Positions 33,678-47,217 of a stretch of 64,000 nt of DNA are shown here, one piece after another. The translations under genes were made by a program, and so were the position numbers. Source of the stretch: Aeromonas encheleia (GTDB lineage Bacteria; Pseudomonadota; Gammaproteobacteria; Enterobacterales; Aeromonadaceae); NCBI RefSeq assembly GCF_900637545.1, contig NZ_LR134376.1, positions 3,429,001-3,493,000 of the forward strand, read 5' to 3'. A model generated the notes under the pieces. It was not told where the DNA came from, did not search any database, and saw nothing but the letters and a program-made list of their open reading frames with translations. Numbering within the stretch: position 1 is the stretch's first letter; each line of letters starts with the position of its first letter.

Positions 33678-35210
33678 TTAGAACAGCTTCACCTTGCTGT
33701 TGCCAAAGGTGTTGTAGAGAACGGGCGTCAGGGTTTCCATGTTGCTGTAGAAGCCCAGCTGCTGGCAGAGCAGGTAGGTCTGCTCGGTCGCCTCCATCAG
33801 GAATGCCTGGCTATAGGCGTCTCCCGCCGCGTCGGGATGCCCGTCCAGCTCGGCCAGCTTGCCTAGCAGAATGTAGTAGAGCACGGTGCGGCCCCGGCTG
33901 GCGGCCAGCGCCAGCAGCCGGTTTGCCTCTCGCTGCTGGCCGCTCAGGACGGCCTGCAGGCTCAGCGCCTCCCACACCCGCGCCGGCATCATGCCACCAC
34001 TCTGTACCACGCTGGCCAGGTGGGCGCCTATCCCCTGCAGCCGTTCGCTCTCCGAGTGGCCCGTCAGGGTGGCCAACGCCTCCCCTGCCAGGTAACGCTC
34101 CGCCAGCAGCAGGGGCTGATCGGGCTGGGTCACGAGGGAGCCGTCGAGCAGCGCTATGCCGCGCTTGAGCGCCACCGCATCCTGGCTGTTGGTGTAATAG
34201 TGCGCCTCCATCATCGCCATCAGCGAGGCATCGTCGGCGGGCCAGCCCATGCCGGGTGATGCCTCGGGTCGCTCGAGGGCGCGCAGCAGATCCTGGCTGC
34301 TCTCCTGCAGCACCGCATGCACGTTGTGACGGCTGAGCTGGTACTGGTGGCTGCACAGCACCCGGTTGGTGTTGAGGTTGCGATACTCCAGATCCATGTA
34401 GGTGCCACCCGGGTGATGGGAGACGCGCACGCTCAGCTCCTTGCCGGGCAGAATGCCGCTCGTGCGGCTATGGGTATCGTATTGCACCCGCAGCGGGGTG
34501 GCCGCCGCGACCTCCCCCATCAGGGTGCGGGTGATGCCATCGGCAAGGCGCACGCTCTCGCTCTCGCCATCCATGCCGGAGTGGAAACGAAACACCAGCA
34601 GATTGGGATCCAGCAAGCTGTGGATCTGGGGGCTGGCGTGCTGGTAGCCGAGCAGGCTGACGATGGAGACCAGCACCACGACCACGAAGATGTCGAAGCT
34701 GACCATCTTCCAGCGACTGTGGCCGGTATGGGTCGAGATGGCCCGGGTCAGGGGCCCAGCCGGGAAAGGGGCCAGGCTCTGGCCCTGCACCACCTCGCCA
34801 TCGGCCAGGGGCTCGTCCGGCTCATCGCGGGGTGACGGCTTGGGCATGGCCCCGGGGGAGGACTCCGGCATGGCCAGGGAGACGACCCGTAGCGGCCGCA
34901 CCGGCGCCACCAGCTTGTAGCCGCGCTTGGGCACTGTGACTATGTAATCCGCCGCATCGTTGCGACCATCCTTGAGGATCTTGCGCAGCTCGAAGATGGA
35001 TTGGGTGACCACCTGATCGGTCACCTCGGCGCCATCCCACACCTCGTTGATCAGGGAGTCACGGCCAAATACGGTGCCGGCATTGCTCGCCAGGAACCGC
35101 AGCAAGTTGACCAGCCTGGGCTCAAGGTAGACCTCGCGATCGGGACGACACAGCATGTTGTCGTTGACGCTCAGGGTCCAGTCATGGATCTCAAAAACCG
35201 ATTCGCTCAT
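33678..35210 (-). CDS. cadC: CadC-like membrane-bound transcriptional activator
   Basis: A 510-residue ToxR-type one-component regulator. A winged-helix Trans_reg_C domain covers residues 1-105 (REVYLEPRLVNLLRFLASNAG, TQSIFELRKILKDGRNDA, YIVTVPKRGYKL). A proline/acid-rich linker follows, then one membrane segment at about 170-188 (MVSFDIFVVVVLVSIVSLLG), then a roughly 320-residue periplasmic domain. E. coli CadC senses low pH and lysine and activates cadBA. The same arrangement here, directly upstream of cadBA on the same strand, supports the name. Periplasmic cysteines are not at the E. coli disulfide positions by eye, so pH sensing may differ in detail. The ATG has a weak SD. Confidence 0.88.
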   Translation of the reverse strand: MSESVFEIHDWTLSVNDNMLCRPDREVYLEPRLVNLLRFLASNAGTVFGRDSLINEVWDGAEVTDQVVTQSIFELRKILKDGRNDAADYIVTVPKRGYKLVAPVRPLRVVSLAMPESSPGAMPKPSPRDEPDEPLADGEVVQGQSLAPFPAGPLTRAISTHTGHSRWKMVSFDIFVVVVLVSIVSLLGYQHASPQIHSLLDPNLLVFRFHSGMDGESESVRLADGITRTLMGEVAAATPLRVQYDTHSRTSGILPGKELSVRVSHHPGGTYMDLEYRNLNTNRVLCSHQYQLSRHNVHAVLQESSQDLLRALERPEASPGMGWPADDASLMAMMEAHYYTNSQDAVALKRGIALLDGSLVTQPDQPLLLAERYLAGEALATLTGHSESERLQGIGAHLASVVQSGGMMPARVWEALSLQAVLSGQQREANRLLALAASRGRTVLYYILLGKLAELDGHPDAAGDAYSQAFLMEATEQTYLLCQQLGFYSNMETLTPVLYNTFGNSKVKLF

Positions 35211-35503
35211 GATTCGCTCACTGCAGGGTGGACGGCGTCAGGGCCAGGGCAGGCGGCACTCCGCCGCCGGCAGGCTAAAGGCACCTGTGGGCCTGTCTGC
35301 GCTCGTCTCGTTGGTGTCTGGGGGCAATCCTTGCAGGGATTCCGATCCGGCAGATCGGAATCGGTCACTCTAAGTAAAATGGGAGATGGATCCCACTTTT
35401 TTTGATCGCTAATGGCCGCCGAGTTGATCAGACAGGGGGTTTTCGGCAGGCGCCGGGCCGGGGAAAAGGAATCTGGGCGATCTTCATACAGGACACAAAT
35501 AAC
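35211..35503. other. cadC upstream region with inverted repeat and terminator-like stem
   Basis: No gene. A perfect ten-bp inverted repeat GATTCCGATC / GATCGGAATC with a five-nt spacer lies at 35338-35362. At 35380-35403 TGGGA-GATGGA-TCCCA is followed by CTTTTTTT on the plus strand, which is a terminator for rightward RNA though no rightward gene ends here. The inverted repeat could be a cadC operator, or both stems could belong to a short RNA. Confidence 0.45.
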
Positions 35504-35530
35504 AAGACCCCTGCACATGGCAGGGGTCTT
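35504..35530 (-). terminator. terminator after accA
   Basis: Eleven-bp stem AAGACCCCTGC / GCAGGGGTCTT, five-nt loop, followed on the minus strand by GTTATTTGTG. It ends the long essential operon, 26 nt past the accA stop. Confidence 0.85.
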
Positions 35531-35556
35531 TGGGAGTCACTCGGAAAGGCTTTGGC

Positions 35557-36507
35557 TTAGCAGTAGCCGTATCCCAGCAGACGCTGGTAGCGCTGCTCCA
35601 GCAACTGGTCGCTGTCGAGCGGGCGCAAGGCCGCCAGGTCTTGTTTAATACGGGCCTTGAGGCGCTCGGCCATCAGCTCCACGTTGCGGTGGGCGCCGCC
35701 GAGGGGCTCTTCGACTATGTTGTCGATGAGCTTGAGCTCCTTCAGGCGCTGGGCCGTGATGCCCATGGCATCGGCGGCGACCGGCGCCTTGTCGGCGCTC
35801 TTCCACAGGATGGAGGCGCAACCTTCCGGCGAGATGACGGAGTAGGTGGAGTACTGCAGCATGTTGACCCGATCGCCGACGCCGATGGCCAGTGCGCCGC
35901 CGGAGCCGCCTTCACCGATCACGGTGCAGACCACAGGCACGGTCAGGCCGGCCATGACTTTCAGGTTGCGGGCGATGGCCTCGGACTGGCCACGCTCCTC
36001 GGCACCCACGCCGGGGTAGGCACCCGGGGTGTCGATGAAGGTGATGATCGGCATCTTGAAGCGCTCGGCCATCTCCATCAGACGCAGGGCCTTGCGGTAC
36101 CCTTCCGGGCGCGGCATGCCGAAGTTGCGTCGGATCTTCTCCTTGGTCTCGCGACCCTTCTGCTGACCAATCACCATCACCGGCTCGCCGTCGAGACGGG
36201 CGATGCCACCGACGATGGCCTTGTCATCGGCGTAGGCGCGATCGCCGGCCAGCTCGTCGAAGTCGGTGAAGATCTGCTCGATGTAGTCGAGGGTGTAAGG
36301 GCGCTGGGGATGACGCGCCATCTGGGATACCTGCCAGGCCCCCAGATCGCCGAAGATCTTCTTGGTCAGCTCTTCGTTTTTCTTCTCCAGCCGACGGATA
36401 TCTTCGCTCAGGTCCACGGCACTGTTGTGCTCACTCACATGGCGAAGTTCATCGATCTGAGCCTGCAATTCGGCGATCGGCTGTTCAAAATCCAGAAAAA
36501 GACTCAT
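35557..36507 (-). CDS. accA: acetyl-CoA carboxylase carboxyltransferase subunit alpha
   Basis: A 316-residue protein collinear with E. coli AccA (319): [21 protein letters not shown], then [48 protein letters not shown] and [16 protein letters not shown] carry the CoA/carboxybiotin-binding oxyanion loops. With AccD it transfers the carboxyl group from biotin to acetyl-CoA, the first step of fatty-acid synthesis. Start ATG 36507 gives the canonical N-terminus; upstream codons in frame belong to the dnaE end. Only 16 nt separate it from dnaE. Confidence 0.96.
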   Translation of the reverse strand: MSLFLDFEQPIAELQAQIDELRHVSEHNSAVDLSEDIRRLEKKNEELTKKIFGDLGAWQVSQMARHPQRPYTLDYIEQIFTDFDELAGDRAYADDKAIVGGIARLDGEPVMVIGQQKGRETKEKIRRNFGMPRPEGYRKALRLMEMAERFKMPIITFIDTPGAYPGVGAEERGQSEAIARNLKVMAGLTVPVVCTVIGEGGSGGALAIGVGDRVNMLQYSTYSVISPEGCASILWKSADKAPVAADAMGITAQRLKELKLIDNIVEEPLGGAHRNVELMAERLKARIKQDLAALRPLDSDQLLEQRYQRLLGYGYC

Positions 36508-36523
36508 AGGGACTATAGATCCT

Positions 36524-40003
<3,480 letters not shown>

Positions 40004-40005
40004 GG

Positions 40006-40596
40006 TTATTCGATCCCCAGCGCCCGGCGCACCGGTTTGAAGCTCTTGCGATACTCGGGCAAGGGGCCGCGCTCGGCCAGGATGGCGAGGTGCTCCGCGG
40101 TCGGATAGCCCTTGTGGCGGGCGAAGCCGTAAGCGGGATGACGGCCGTCCAGCTCGGTCATCTCGGCGTCACGGGTCACCTTGGCGAGGATGGAGGCGGC
40201 GCTGATGGCGGCCACCAGGCTGTCGCCCTTGACCACGGCACGCGCCTCCATGGGCAGCGCCGGGCAGCGATTGCCATCGATGAAGACCAGCTCGGGCGTC
40301 ATGGCCAGGCCCGCCACCGCGCGCTGCATCGCCAGCATGGTGGCGTGCAGTATGTTCAGCTCATCGATCTCATCCGGACTGGCCCGACCGATGGACCAGG
40401 CCAGCGCCTTGGCCTTGATCTCGTCAAACAGGGCGAGGCGCTTCTTCTCGGAGAGCTTCTTGGAGTCGGCCAGCCCCTGGATGGGGTTGGCCGGATCCAG
40501 GATCACGGCGGCGGTGACCACGTCACCCACCAGCGGGCCGCGGCCCACCTCGTCAACCCCTGCTACCAGCTTGTCTTGCGGAATCTCGATCGTCAT
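40006..40596 (-). CDS. rnhB: ribonuclease HII
   Basis: A 196-residue RNase [27 protein letters not shown] has the catalytic D-E pair, FIDGNRCP the third acid, and [26 protein letters not shown] complete the active site. It nicks DNA at misincorporated ribonucleotides. The ATG at 40596 follows AAGGCATTGAT; an in-frame TTG at 40614 is an unlikely alternative. Between lpxB and dnaE, as in E. coli. Confidence 0.95.
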   Translation of the reverse strand: MTIEIPQDKLVAGVDEVGRGPLVGDVVTAAVILDPANPIQGLADSKKLSEKKRLALFDEIKAKALAWSIGRASPDEIDELNILHATMLAMQRAVAGLAMTPELVFIDGNRCPALPMEARAVVKGDSLVAAISAASILAKVTRDAEMTELDGRHPAYGFARHKGYPTAEHLAILAERGPLPEYRKSFKPVRRALGIE

Positions 40597-40662
40597 ATCA
40601 ATGCCTTGAATCAAAACAGGCCCCGCAGGGCCAGTGTCAGCACAGCATCGCCCGGGGGCGCG

Positions 40663-41802
40663 CTATCTGCCGAGCAGTTCGGCGACCGCCTCGGCGGCCT
40701 GCACATCGGCGTTGCAGCGAATTTTCTTGTGCAGCCGGGTGAAGGTGGCGATGAGTTCGCTGTTGTCGTGTTCCAGCAACTTGCTGACCTCGTCCACCAG
40801 ATTGCACGGGGTGCACTCATGCTGGAGGAGCTCGGGCACCAGCATCTGGTCCGCCAGCAGGTTGGGCAGGGAGACATAGTCCGTCTTCACCAGCCACTGG
40901 GCCAGCCAATAGCTGAAAGGCTTGAGCTTGTAGCCCACCACCATGGGTTTCTTCACCAGCATGGCTTCCAGCGCGGCGGTACCGGAGGCGAGCATCACCA
41001 CGTCGGCGGCGATCATGGCCTCACGGCCCTGCCCTTCCAGCAGCACCATGTCGAGATCCGACGCCACCTCGGCCTTGATGGCCATGAACTGCTCACGCAG
41101 TTTCTGGTTGACCAGCGGCACTATGAAGCCGAGATCAGGGCAGTGCACCGTCAGGTGCTTGCACGCCTCGAGAAACACCGGTGACATGAAGCCGACCTCG
41201 GCACTGCGGCTGCCCGGCAGCACCGCCAGCCAGCGCCGGCTCGGGTCGATGCCGAGCGCCTGGCGCACGGCGGCCTGATCCGGCACCAGCGGAATGGCAT
41301 CGGCCATGGTGTGCCCCACGAAACGGCAGGGGGCATCAAAACGGTCGTAGAAGGCTTTCTCGAACGGCAGGAAGGCGAGCACCAGATCGGTGGCGGCCTT
41401 GATCTTGTGAATGCGGCTCTGACGCCAGGCCCAGACGGAGGGGCTGACGTAGTGAACCGTCTTGATACCGGTGCGGCGTAGCTTCAGCTCCACCCCGATA
41501 TTGAAATCCGGTGCATCCACCCCGATGAAGATATCAGGGGGATTGGCAATAAAATGGCGCAACAGCTCGCGGCGCACCTGCAGGATGCGGGGCAGACGAC
41601 CCAGCACCTCGGTGATGCCCATGACGGAAAGCTCTTCCATCTCGAACAGCGCCTTGACACCGAGCGCCTGCATGCGCGGTCCGGCGATGCCTTCGAAGCG
41701 GGCATCGGGATAGCGGACCAGCAGCTCCCGCACCAGACCGGCAGCCAGGATGTCGCCGGAGGTCTCTCCGGCGACGATGCCGATGCGGATCGGGTCAGGC
41801 AC
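40663..41802 (-). CDS. lpxB: lipid-A-disaccharide synthase
   Basis: A 379-residue GT19 enzyme: [58 protein letters not shown] and LPGSRSAEV are LpxB hallmarks. It joins UDP-2,3-diacylglucosamine and lipid X to form the lipid A disaccharide. I chose GTG 41802, which overlaps the lpxA stop by eight nt and gives VPDPIRIG, close to the E. coli length (382). An in-frame upstream start at 41841 inside lpxA would add 13 unconserved residues. Confidence 0.93.
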   Translation of the reverse strand: MPDPIRIGIVAGETSGDILAAGLVRELLVRYPDARFEGIAGPRMQALGVKALFEMEELSVMGITEVLGRLPRILQVRRELLRHFIANPPDIFIGVDAPDFNIGVELKLRRTGIKTVHYVSPSVWAWRQSRIHKIKAATDLVLAFLPFEKAFYDRFDAPCRFVGHTMADAIPLVPDQAAVRQALGIDPSRRWLAVLPGSRSAEVGFMSPVFLEACKHLTVHCPDLGFIVPLVNQKLREQFMAIKAEVASDLDMVLLEGQGREAMIAADVVMLASGTAALEAMLVKKPMVVGYKLKPFSYWLAQWLVKTDYVSLPNLLADQMLVPELLQHECTPCNLVDEVSKLLEHDNSELIATFTRLHKKIRCNADVQAAEAVAELLGR

Positions 41803-42586
41803 GGATGATCCCGCGCTCGTTGTCTTTGAGGAAGTCGACATAGAGCTGGACGGCCGGTTCGGCTTGAGCCATCTCGATCAGCACGGGCAGCACCTCCTCG
41901 ATGGTCTTGCCGGAGCGGAAGATCTCCTTGTAGGCGCGCTTGACGGCGGAGATGGCCTCAGGGCTATAGCCACGGCGACGCAGGCCTTCGGAGTTGACCC
42001 CGAACGGCTTGGCGTAGTTGCCGGCCGCCATCACATAGGGCGGTACGTCCTTGTTCAGGGCGGCGCAGCCACCGACGAAGGCGTGGGAGCCGACCCGACC
42101 AAACTGGTGAATGGCAGAGAGGCCGCCGAAGATCACGAAATCGCCGATCACCACGTGGCCCGCCAGAGTCGCGTTATTGGCGAAGATGCAGTTGTCACCG
42201 ATGATGCAGTCGTGGGCCACGTGCACGTTGACCATGAACAGGTTGCCGCTGCCCACCTTGGTCAGGGCCTGATCCTGGGTGGTGCCGCGGTGCACTGTGC
42301 AGTTCTCGCGAAAGACGTTGTTGTCACCGATCTCGAGGAAGGTGCGCTCACCGGCGTACTTCTTGTCCTGGCAATCCTCACCGATGGAGGAGTGCTGGAA
42401 GATCTTGTTGCCACGGCCGATCCTGGTCGGGCCCTTGATCAGCACATGGGAACCGACCCAGGTGTTGTCACCGATTTCCACCTCGGCTCCAATGACGGAG
42501 AAGGGGCCGATTTCCACCCCTTTGCCGATCACCGCAGACTCATGGACGATGGCAGTATCGTGAATGATGGCAGTCTGGTCGATCAC
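41795..42586 (-). CDS. lpxA: UDP-N-acetylglucosamine acyltransferase
   Basis: A 263-residue left-handed beta-helix acyltransferase with hexapeptide repeats ([30 protein letters not shown]), the catalytic His in [13 protein letters not shown] and a helical C-terminus ([16 protein letters not shown]). It adds the first 3-hydroxyacyl chain to UDP-GlcNAc. GTG 42586 is preceded by GAGGTG and TAACC, i.e. the SD lies in the end of fabZ and the gap is two nt, so the two are coupled. E. coli LpxA is 262 residues. Confidence 0.95.
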   Translation of the reverse strand: MIDQTAIIHDTAIVHESAVIGKGVEIGPFSVIGAEVEIGDNTWVGSHVLIKGPTRIGRGNKIFQHSSIGEDCQDKKYAGERTFLEIGDNNVFRENCTVHRGTTQDQALTKVGSGNLFMVNVHVAHDCIIGDNCIFANNATLAGHVVIGDFVIFGGLSAIHQFGRVGSHAFVGGCAALNKDVPPYVMAAGNYAKPFGVNSEGLRRRGYSPEAISAVKRAYKEIFRSGKTIEEVLPVLIEMAQAEPAVQLYVDFLKDNERGIIRA

Positions 42587-42588
42587 GG

Positions 42589-43050
42589 TTACACCTCGCG
42601 CTTTGCACACATCAGTTCGGCGGTACAGACCACTTCACCATCAACGGTAGCAACACCGGTGAACTTGGCAATGCCGCGGCGCTCTTTTAAGAACACCACG
42701 TCGAGCACCAGCTGATCGCCAGGGCCAACCGGGCGCTTGAAACGAGCGTTATCGATTGAAGCAAAATAATAGAGTTCGTTGGGGGACGGCTTGCCCACCA
42801 TGGTAAAGGCCAGGATGCCGGTCGCTTGGGCCATGGCCTCCAGGATCAGCACGCCAGGGAACACCGGCTTGGCCGGGAAGTGGCCTTGAAAGATCGGCTC
42901 GTTGAACGAGACGTTCTTGATGGCACGCAAAGTCTTGCGCTCATCGCTGATCTCGTAGCTCTCGACCTTGTCCACCATCAGGAACGGATAACGGTGGGGC
43001 AGCAGATCCATGATTTCCTGGATGCCCAGGCTCTTCTTTTCAGTAGTCAA
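42589..43050 (-). CDS. fabZ: 3-hydroxyacyl-ACP dehydratase FabZ
   Basis: A 153-residue hotdog-fold dehydratase: [17 protein letters not shown] carries the catalytic His, and [23 protein letters not shown] the catalytic Glu helix. It dehydrates 3-hydroxyacyl-ACP in fatty-acid elongation, competing with LpxA/LpxD for the same pool. No ATG is available; TTG 43050 follows AGGG with correct spacing. E. coli fabZ is also TTG-started as far as I recall. Lies 24 nt after lpxD. Confidence 0.95.
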   Translation of the reverse strand: MTTEKKSLGIQEIMDLLPHRYPFLMVDKVESYEISDERKTLRAIKNVSFNEPIFQGHFPAKPVFPGVLILEAMAQATGILAFTMVGKPSPNELYYFASIDNARFKRPVGPGDQLVLDVVFLKERRGIAKFTGVATVDGEVVCTAELMCAKREV

Positions 43051-43074
43051 AACAGTACCCTATACCAATCGTGA

Positions 43075-44094
43075 TTATTCTTGACCCAGCTTTTTCTCAA
43101 GTCGGTTCAACCGCTTGTGCATCTCTTCGATACGCATCACCCGGGCGGCGGTTTTGCGCCACTCTTTATTGGATTGCAGGGGGATGCCGGAAGAGTAGAT
43201 ACCGGGCTCGGTAATGGGTCGCATCACCATGGCCATACCTGTGATGGTGGCCTGGTCGCAGATCTCCATGTGCCCGTTAAAGACGGAGGCGCCGCCAATG
43301 ATACAATATTTGCCGACCTTGAGACTACCGGCCATCGTGGTCGCACCCGCGATGGCTGTGCCATAACCGATCTCGACGTTGTGGGCGATCTGGCACTGGT
43401 TGTCGATGATGACGTTATCCGCGATGCGGGTATCTTCCAGCGCACCCCGGTCTATGGTGGTACAGGCTCCGATCTCGACCCGGTTGCCAATGGTCACGCC
43501 ACCGAGCTGGGGGATCTTGATCCACTCGCCGCGTTCGTTGGCATAACCGAAGCCATCGGCCCCGATCACAGTGCCGGCTTGCACCAGACAGTCTGTGCCC
43601 AGGGTCACGTTGTGATAGAGGGTGACGTTGGCCCACAACCGGGAGCGCGCTCCCAGTCGGGTATGCTTGCCAACGAAACAACCCGGGCCAATGCGCACGT
43701 CATCCCCCAGCACGACGCCGGATTCGATGACCGCATTGGCGCCGATGGCCACTCTCTCGCCCAGTTGCACGTCCGCCGCGATGACGGCGCTCGGATGGAT
43801 ATCCGTGGCCGGCTGCGGGGTGGTGTCCAGCAGTTGGGCTACCCGGGCAAAACCCACATAGGGGTCTTTGAGCACCAGGGCATTGGTGGGACAAAATGGC
43901 AAATCCGCCTCTGTAATGAGCACGGCCGTGGCCTTGCTCTGCTCCAGATAATGCCGGTATTTTTGATTGGACAGGAAGGCAATGTCACCCTCCCCGGCCT
44001 TTTCCAGTGTCGCTACCTTGCGGATTTCCTGGGTCCCATCGCCATGGACCTGGGCCCCCAGTTGCTGGGCCAGCTGTGCGAGAGTGAATGCCAT
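43075..44094 (-). CDS. lpxD: UDP-3-O-(3-hydroxyacyl)glucosamine N-acyltransferase
   Basis: A 339-residue trimeric acyltransferase. An N-terminal uridine-binding domain ([38 protein letters not shown]) is followed by hexapeptide repeats, the catalytic-type [17 protein letters not shown] stretch and a C-terminal helix ([15 protein letters not shown]). It adds the second acyl chain in lipid A synthesis. ATG 44094 lies three nt after the skp stop codon; a TTG directly before it is in frame. Confidence 0.95.
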   Translation of the reverse strand: MAFTLAQLAQQLGAQVHGDGTQEIRKVATLEKAGEGDIAFLSNQKYRHYLEQSKATAVLITEADLPFCPTNALVLKDPYVGFARVAQLLDTTPQPATDIHPSAVIAADVQLGERVAIGANAVIESGVVLGDDVRIGPGCFVGKHTRLGARSRLWANVTLYHNVTLGTDCLVQAGTVIGADGFGYANERGEWIKIPQLGGVTIGNRVEIGACTTIDRGALEDTRIADNVIIDNQCQIAHNVEIGYGTAIAGATTMAGSLKVGKYCIIGGASVFNGHMEICDQATITGMAMVMRPITEPGIYSSGIPLQSNKEWRKTAARVMRIEEMHKRLNRLEKKLGQE

Positions 44095-44097
44095 CAA

Positions 44098-44610
44098 TTA
44101 GTTGCTCTTGCTTACCTGAGAAATAACCTGGGAAGAGATGTCCAGCTTGCTGGCGGCATAAGGCGCGGCATTGCGCTCCAGCACCAGATCATAACCATTG
44201 CTCTTGGCGATGGAATCGATGGCAGCCTGGACCTTGGTCAGGATCTTGTTGCGCTCTTCCGCCTGGCGACGGCCGTTGTCTTTCTCAAACGCCTGACGCT
44301 TCTGGTTGAACTCCATCTGCAGCTTGGCCAGCTTCTCCTGGTTCTGCTTCTTCTGCTCGTTGCTCATGAAGGCTTCGTCCTTCTTGAACTTCTCGACCAG
44401 TGCCTGACCGTCGGATTCCAGCTTCTGCAGCTCGCGCATGCGCGGCTCGAACTCGCCCTTCAGCTTCTTGGCCACGGCTTCACGCTGGGGCAGCTTTTGG
44501 AAGACTTCGCCCATGTCAACCACGGCAATCTTGGTCTCAGCCCAGGCGGAGCCCATACCGGCAGCCATCAGTGCAAAACTCAAACCAGCTACTTTCAACG
44601 CTTTATTCAC
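44098..44610 (-). CDS. skp: periplasmic chaperone Skp/OmpH
   Basis: A 170-residue OmpH-family chaperone: signal peptide NKALKVAGLSFALMAAGMGSAWA, then KIAVVDMGEVFQKLPQREAV and a long charged coiled-coil arm (KDEAFMSNEQKKQNQEKLAKLQ). Skp trimers hold unfolded outer-membrane proteins on their way to BamA, encoded directly upstream. GTG 44610 follows AAGGAGTAAGT. The frame opens 37 codons earlier, but that part has no signal-peptide character. Confidence 0.93.
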   Translation of the reverse strand: MNKALKVAGLSFALMAAGMGSAWAETKIAVVDMGEVFQKLPQREAVAKKLKGEFEPRMRELQKLESDGQALVEKFKKDEAFMSNEQKKQNQEKLAKLQMEFNQKRQAFEKDNGRRQAEERNKILTKVQAAIDSIAKSNGYDLVLERNAAPYAASKLDISSQVISQVSKSN

Positions 44611-44727
44611 ACTTACTCCTTGGTCCCTCGGTCGAGGGCTACCTGATTTAACTGATTGTGCAAGCAGTCCTTGGGACCGGCTTGTTACCTGGTGAGGCAC
44701 GCAAGCTGCGCGTCCCATCATTGAATA

Positions 44728-44745
44728 CCCCCACCGAGGTGGGGG
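44728..44745 (-). terminator. hairpin between bamA and skp
   Basis: CCCCCACC / GGTGGGGG with a two-nt centre, followed on the minus strand by TATTC. The U tract is poor, so it likely attenuates rather than ends bamA transcription. Confidence 0.6.
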
Positions 44746-44759
44746 AGCGTCCGCCCTCT

Positions 44760-47183
44760 TTAGAAGGTACGGCCGATGTTGAAGGAGAATACTTCAGTAT
44801 CATCCCCTTCGTATTTCTTGAGTGGCTGAGCCAGCACGAATACCAGCGGACCCATGGGAGAGAGCCACTGCAGCGACAGACCGGCCGACACCCGGATATT
44901 GCTGGGGTCGGAGTAATCCATCAGGTAGTTACAACCGCTGAAGCAGCGGTTCTGGTACTGGTCATAGTTGAAGGTGGTATCCCACACGCTGCCGGCATCG
45001 ATGAAGAAGCTGGTCCGCAGCTGGGGCTGATAGCTTTCGGAGGCGAAGGGCGTCGGCACTATCATCTCGAGGGAGGCGACCGCCAGGGCGTTGCCACCCA
45101 CCGAGCTGTCGGTGCCCTGGATCACGTCGTTACCACCCAGGTTGTAGTAATAGAGCGCCTTCGGACCCACGGTGTTGCTCTTGAAGCCACGCAGGGTATC
45201 GAAACCACCGGCATAGTAGTTCTCGAAGAAGGGCAGCACGTGGTCATAGTCACCGTTGCTGCCGTAACCGTTACCGTAGGAGGCGCGGGCCTTGGCCAGC
45301 ATGACCCATTGGTGGTCCGCATCGAACGGGAAGTAGTGGGCATCTTCGGCATTCAGCTTGAAGTACTGCAGATCCATGCCAGGCAAAGTCACCTTGGCGT
45401 TGACCCGCTGACGGTCACCGGCGGTCGGGAACTGGCCCTTGTTGAGGGTAGAGCGGGTCCAGCCGGCGGTGACGTCGACGGTGTTGAACACCATGCGGTT
45501 GTCGCCATCCAGGTTGCCGCTGTACACCTTCCAGAACTCATCCACCTGCACATAGGGGTTGGGCTGGGACAGCTTGTTGTTCTCGTAGCCGAGGCTGAAA
45601 TCGAGGCGGTTGTTCTCGTTGACCGGGAAGCCACTGGAGAGGCGGAAGCCGATGGTGGTGTTCTCGTAGTCAACGATGTTGGCATCGGCCGCGCTGAATT
45701 CGTTGTAGTAGAGTCGGCCACCCAGGCTGACACCGTCGACGGTGAAGTAGGGATCGTTGTAGCTGAGATCGATGTTCTTCGAGTAGTCGTTGGTGCTGGC
45801 GTTGATACCGATCTTCTTGCCGGTACCCATGAAGTTGTCCTGCTGCAGGCCAGCCTGCAGACTCAGACCCGATTCGGTACCGTAGCCGATGCCCGCGTTG
45901 ATGGAGCCGGCTGGCTGCTCCTTGACCTTGAAGTCGAGATCGACCTGATCATCGCTGCCCGGCACCCGCTTGGTGTCCACTTCCGCGCTCTCGAAGAAGC
46001 CGAGGCGGTTGAGACGGGTCTTGGACTGTTCGACGTTGTCGGAGGAGAGCCAGGTGCCTTCCATCTGGCGCATCTCGCGCCGCAGCACTTCGTCCTGGGT
46101 GGTGACGTTGCCGCTGAAGTTGATGTTGCGCACGTAAACTCGGGGGCCCGGCTCGATGTTGACGATCAGCTCCACTTCCTTCGTCTCGTCGTTGACCTGC
46201 GGGAAGGTGGTCACCTTGGGATAGGCGTAGCCGTAACGACCGAGGAACTTGGAGAGCACCTCTTCGGTGTGGGTCACCTGGCTGGCGGAGTAGACGCTGC
46301 CTGCCTCGATGGGGATGAGCCCCTTCATCTCGCTGCCGCGATCGATGAGGTCGCCCTTGACCTGGATGCCGGAGACCTTGTACTGATCCCCTTCCTTGAT
46401 GTTCAGGGTGACGTAGACCCCCTTCTTGTCCGGGGTCATGGAGACCTGGGTGGACTCCTGCTGGAAGCGGATGTAGCCACGGTCCATGTAGTAGGAGCGC
46501 AGCACTTCGATGTCGCCGGCCAGCTTCTGCTTCTGATAGCGCTGATCGCCGGTGAAGTTCCACCAGGGCACATCATCCTTGAGGGAGAGCTGGGCCAGCA
46601 GTTTCTCTTCCGGGAACACCTGGTTGCCGACGATGTTGATCTGCTGGATCTTGGCCGCTTCCCCTTCCACGAAGGTGAACTTGAGATCGACCCGGTTACG
46701 GGGCAAGGGGGTGACGATGGCCTTGACCTTGGCGGAGTATTTGCCCACGCCATAGTAGAAGTCTTCCAGCCCCTTCTCGAGGGAGCTCAGCACGGTACGA
46801 TCCAGCGGATCGCCCACCCGGATGCCGGAGGACTCCAGGCTCTGGGTCAGCTGCTCTTCCTTGATGTCCTTGTTACCGGAGAACTCGATGCTGGAGATGG
46901 TCGGGCGCTCCTTCACCACGACTTGCAGCACCTGGCCGTCACGATAGACTTTGACGTCCTCGAAGTTACCCGAGGCATACAGCTTCTTGATGGCGTTGGC
47001 CAGGGCCACCGAGTCCACGGAGTCACCGACCCGGACCGGCAGATTCAACAGGGCGGCGCCCAGGGTCACCCGCTGCAGACCCTCGACCTGAATGTCTTGC
47101 ACCACAAAAGAGGCAGGGGCCGCCTGAGCCAGGAAGCTGGCTCCCAGCAGGCAACTCAACACCAATGCTTTTTTAACAGCCAT
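44760..47183 (-). CDS. bamA: outer-membrane protein assembly factor BamA
   Basis: An 807-residue Omp85 protein (E. coli 810). Signal peptide ending FLAQAAP; five POTRA domains (from [21 protein letters not shown] through [27 protein letters not shown]); then a 16-strand barrel with [16 protein letters not shown], the conserved RGF motif of lid loop 6, and a C-terminal Phe (SFNIGRTF) as the barrel end signal. BamA folds and inserts beta-barrel proteins. I chose ATG 47183; the 22 codons upstream in frame overlap the rseP end region. Confidence 0.97.
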   Translation of the reverse strand: MAVKKALVLSCLLGASFLAQAAPASFVVQDIQVEGLQRVTLGAALLNLPVRVGDSVDSVALANAIKKLYASGNFEDVKVYRDGQVLQVVVKERPTISSIEFSGNKDIKEEQLTQSLESSGIRVGDPLDRTVLSSLEKGLEDFYYGVGKYSAKVKAIVTPLPRNRVDLKFTFVEGEAAKIQQINIVGNQVFPEEKLLAQLSLKDDVPWWNFTGDQRYQKQKLAGDIEVLRSYYMDRGYIRFQQESTQVSMTPDKKGVYVTLNIKEGDQYKVSGIQVKGDLIDRGSEMKGLIPIEAGSVYSASQVTHTEEVLSKFLGRYGYAYPKVTTFPQVNDETKEVELIVNIEPGPRVYVRNINFSGNVTTQDEVLRREMRQMEGTWLSSDNVEQSKTRLNRLGFFESAEVDTKRVPGSDDQVDLDFKVKEQPAGSINAGIGYGTESGLSLQAGLQQDNFMGTGKKIGINASTNDYSKNIDLSYNDPYFTVDGVSLGGRLYYNEFSAADANIVDYENTTIGFRLSSGFPVNENNRLDFSLGYENNKLSQPNPYVQVDEFWKVYSGNLDGDNRMVFNTVDVTAGWTRSTLNKGQFPTAGDRQRVNAKVTLPGMDLQYFKLNAEDAHYFPFDADHQWVMLAKARASYGNGYGSNGDYDHVLPFFENYYAGGFDTLRGFKSNTVGPKALYYYNLGGNDVIQGTDSSVGGNALAVASLEMIVPTPFASESYQPQLRTSFFIDAGSVWDTTFNYDQYQNRCFSGCNYLMDYSDPSNIRVSAGLSLQWLSPMGPLVFVLAQPLKKYEGDDTEVFSFNIGRTF

Positions 47184-47217
47184 TTTGTTCTTATGTGTCC
47201 TTGTTGATGCTCTAGCC

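Noticed and set aside
33321..33866. 181-codon plus-strand frame after cadC
   Set aside because: It crosses the 32-bp palindrome and runs into cadC antisense; composition is GC-rich filler.
44611..44690. possible duplicate of the skp start region (CCAAGGA motif twice)
   Set aside because: Only the CCAAGGA core and a few AT positions agree; too weak to add to the gene-edge duplication set.
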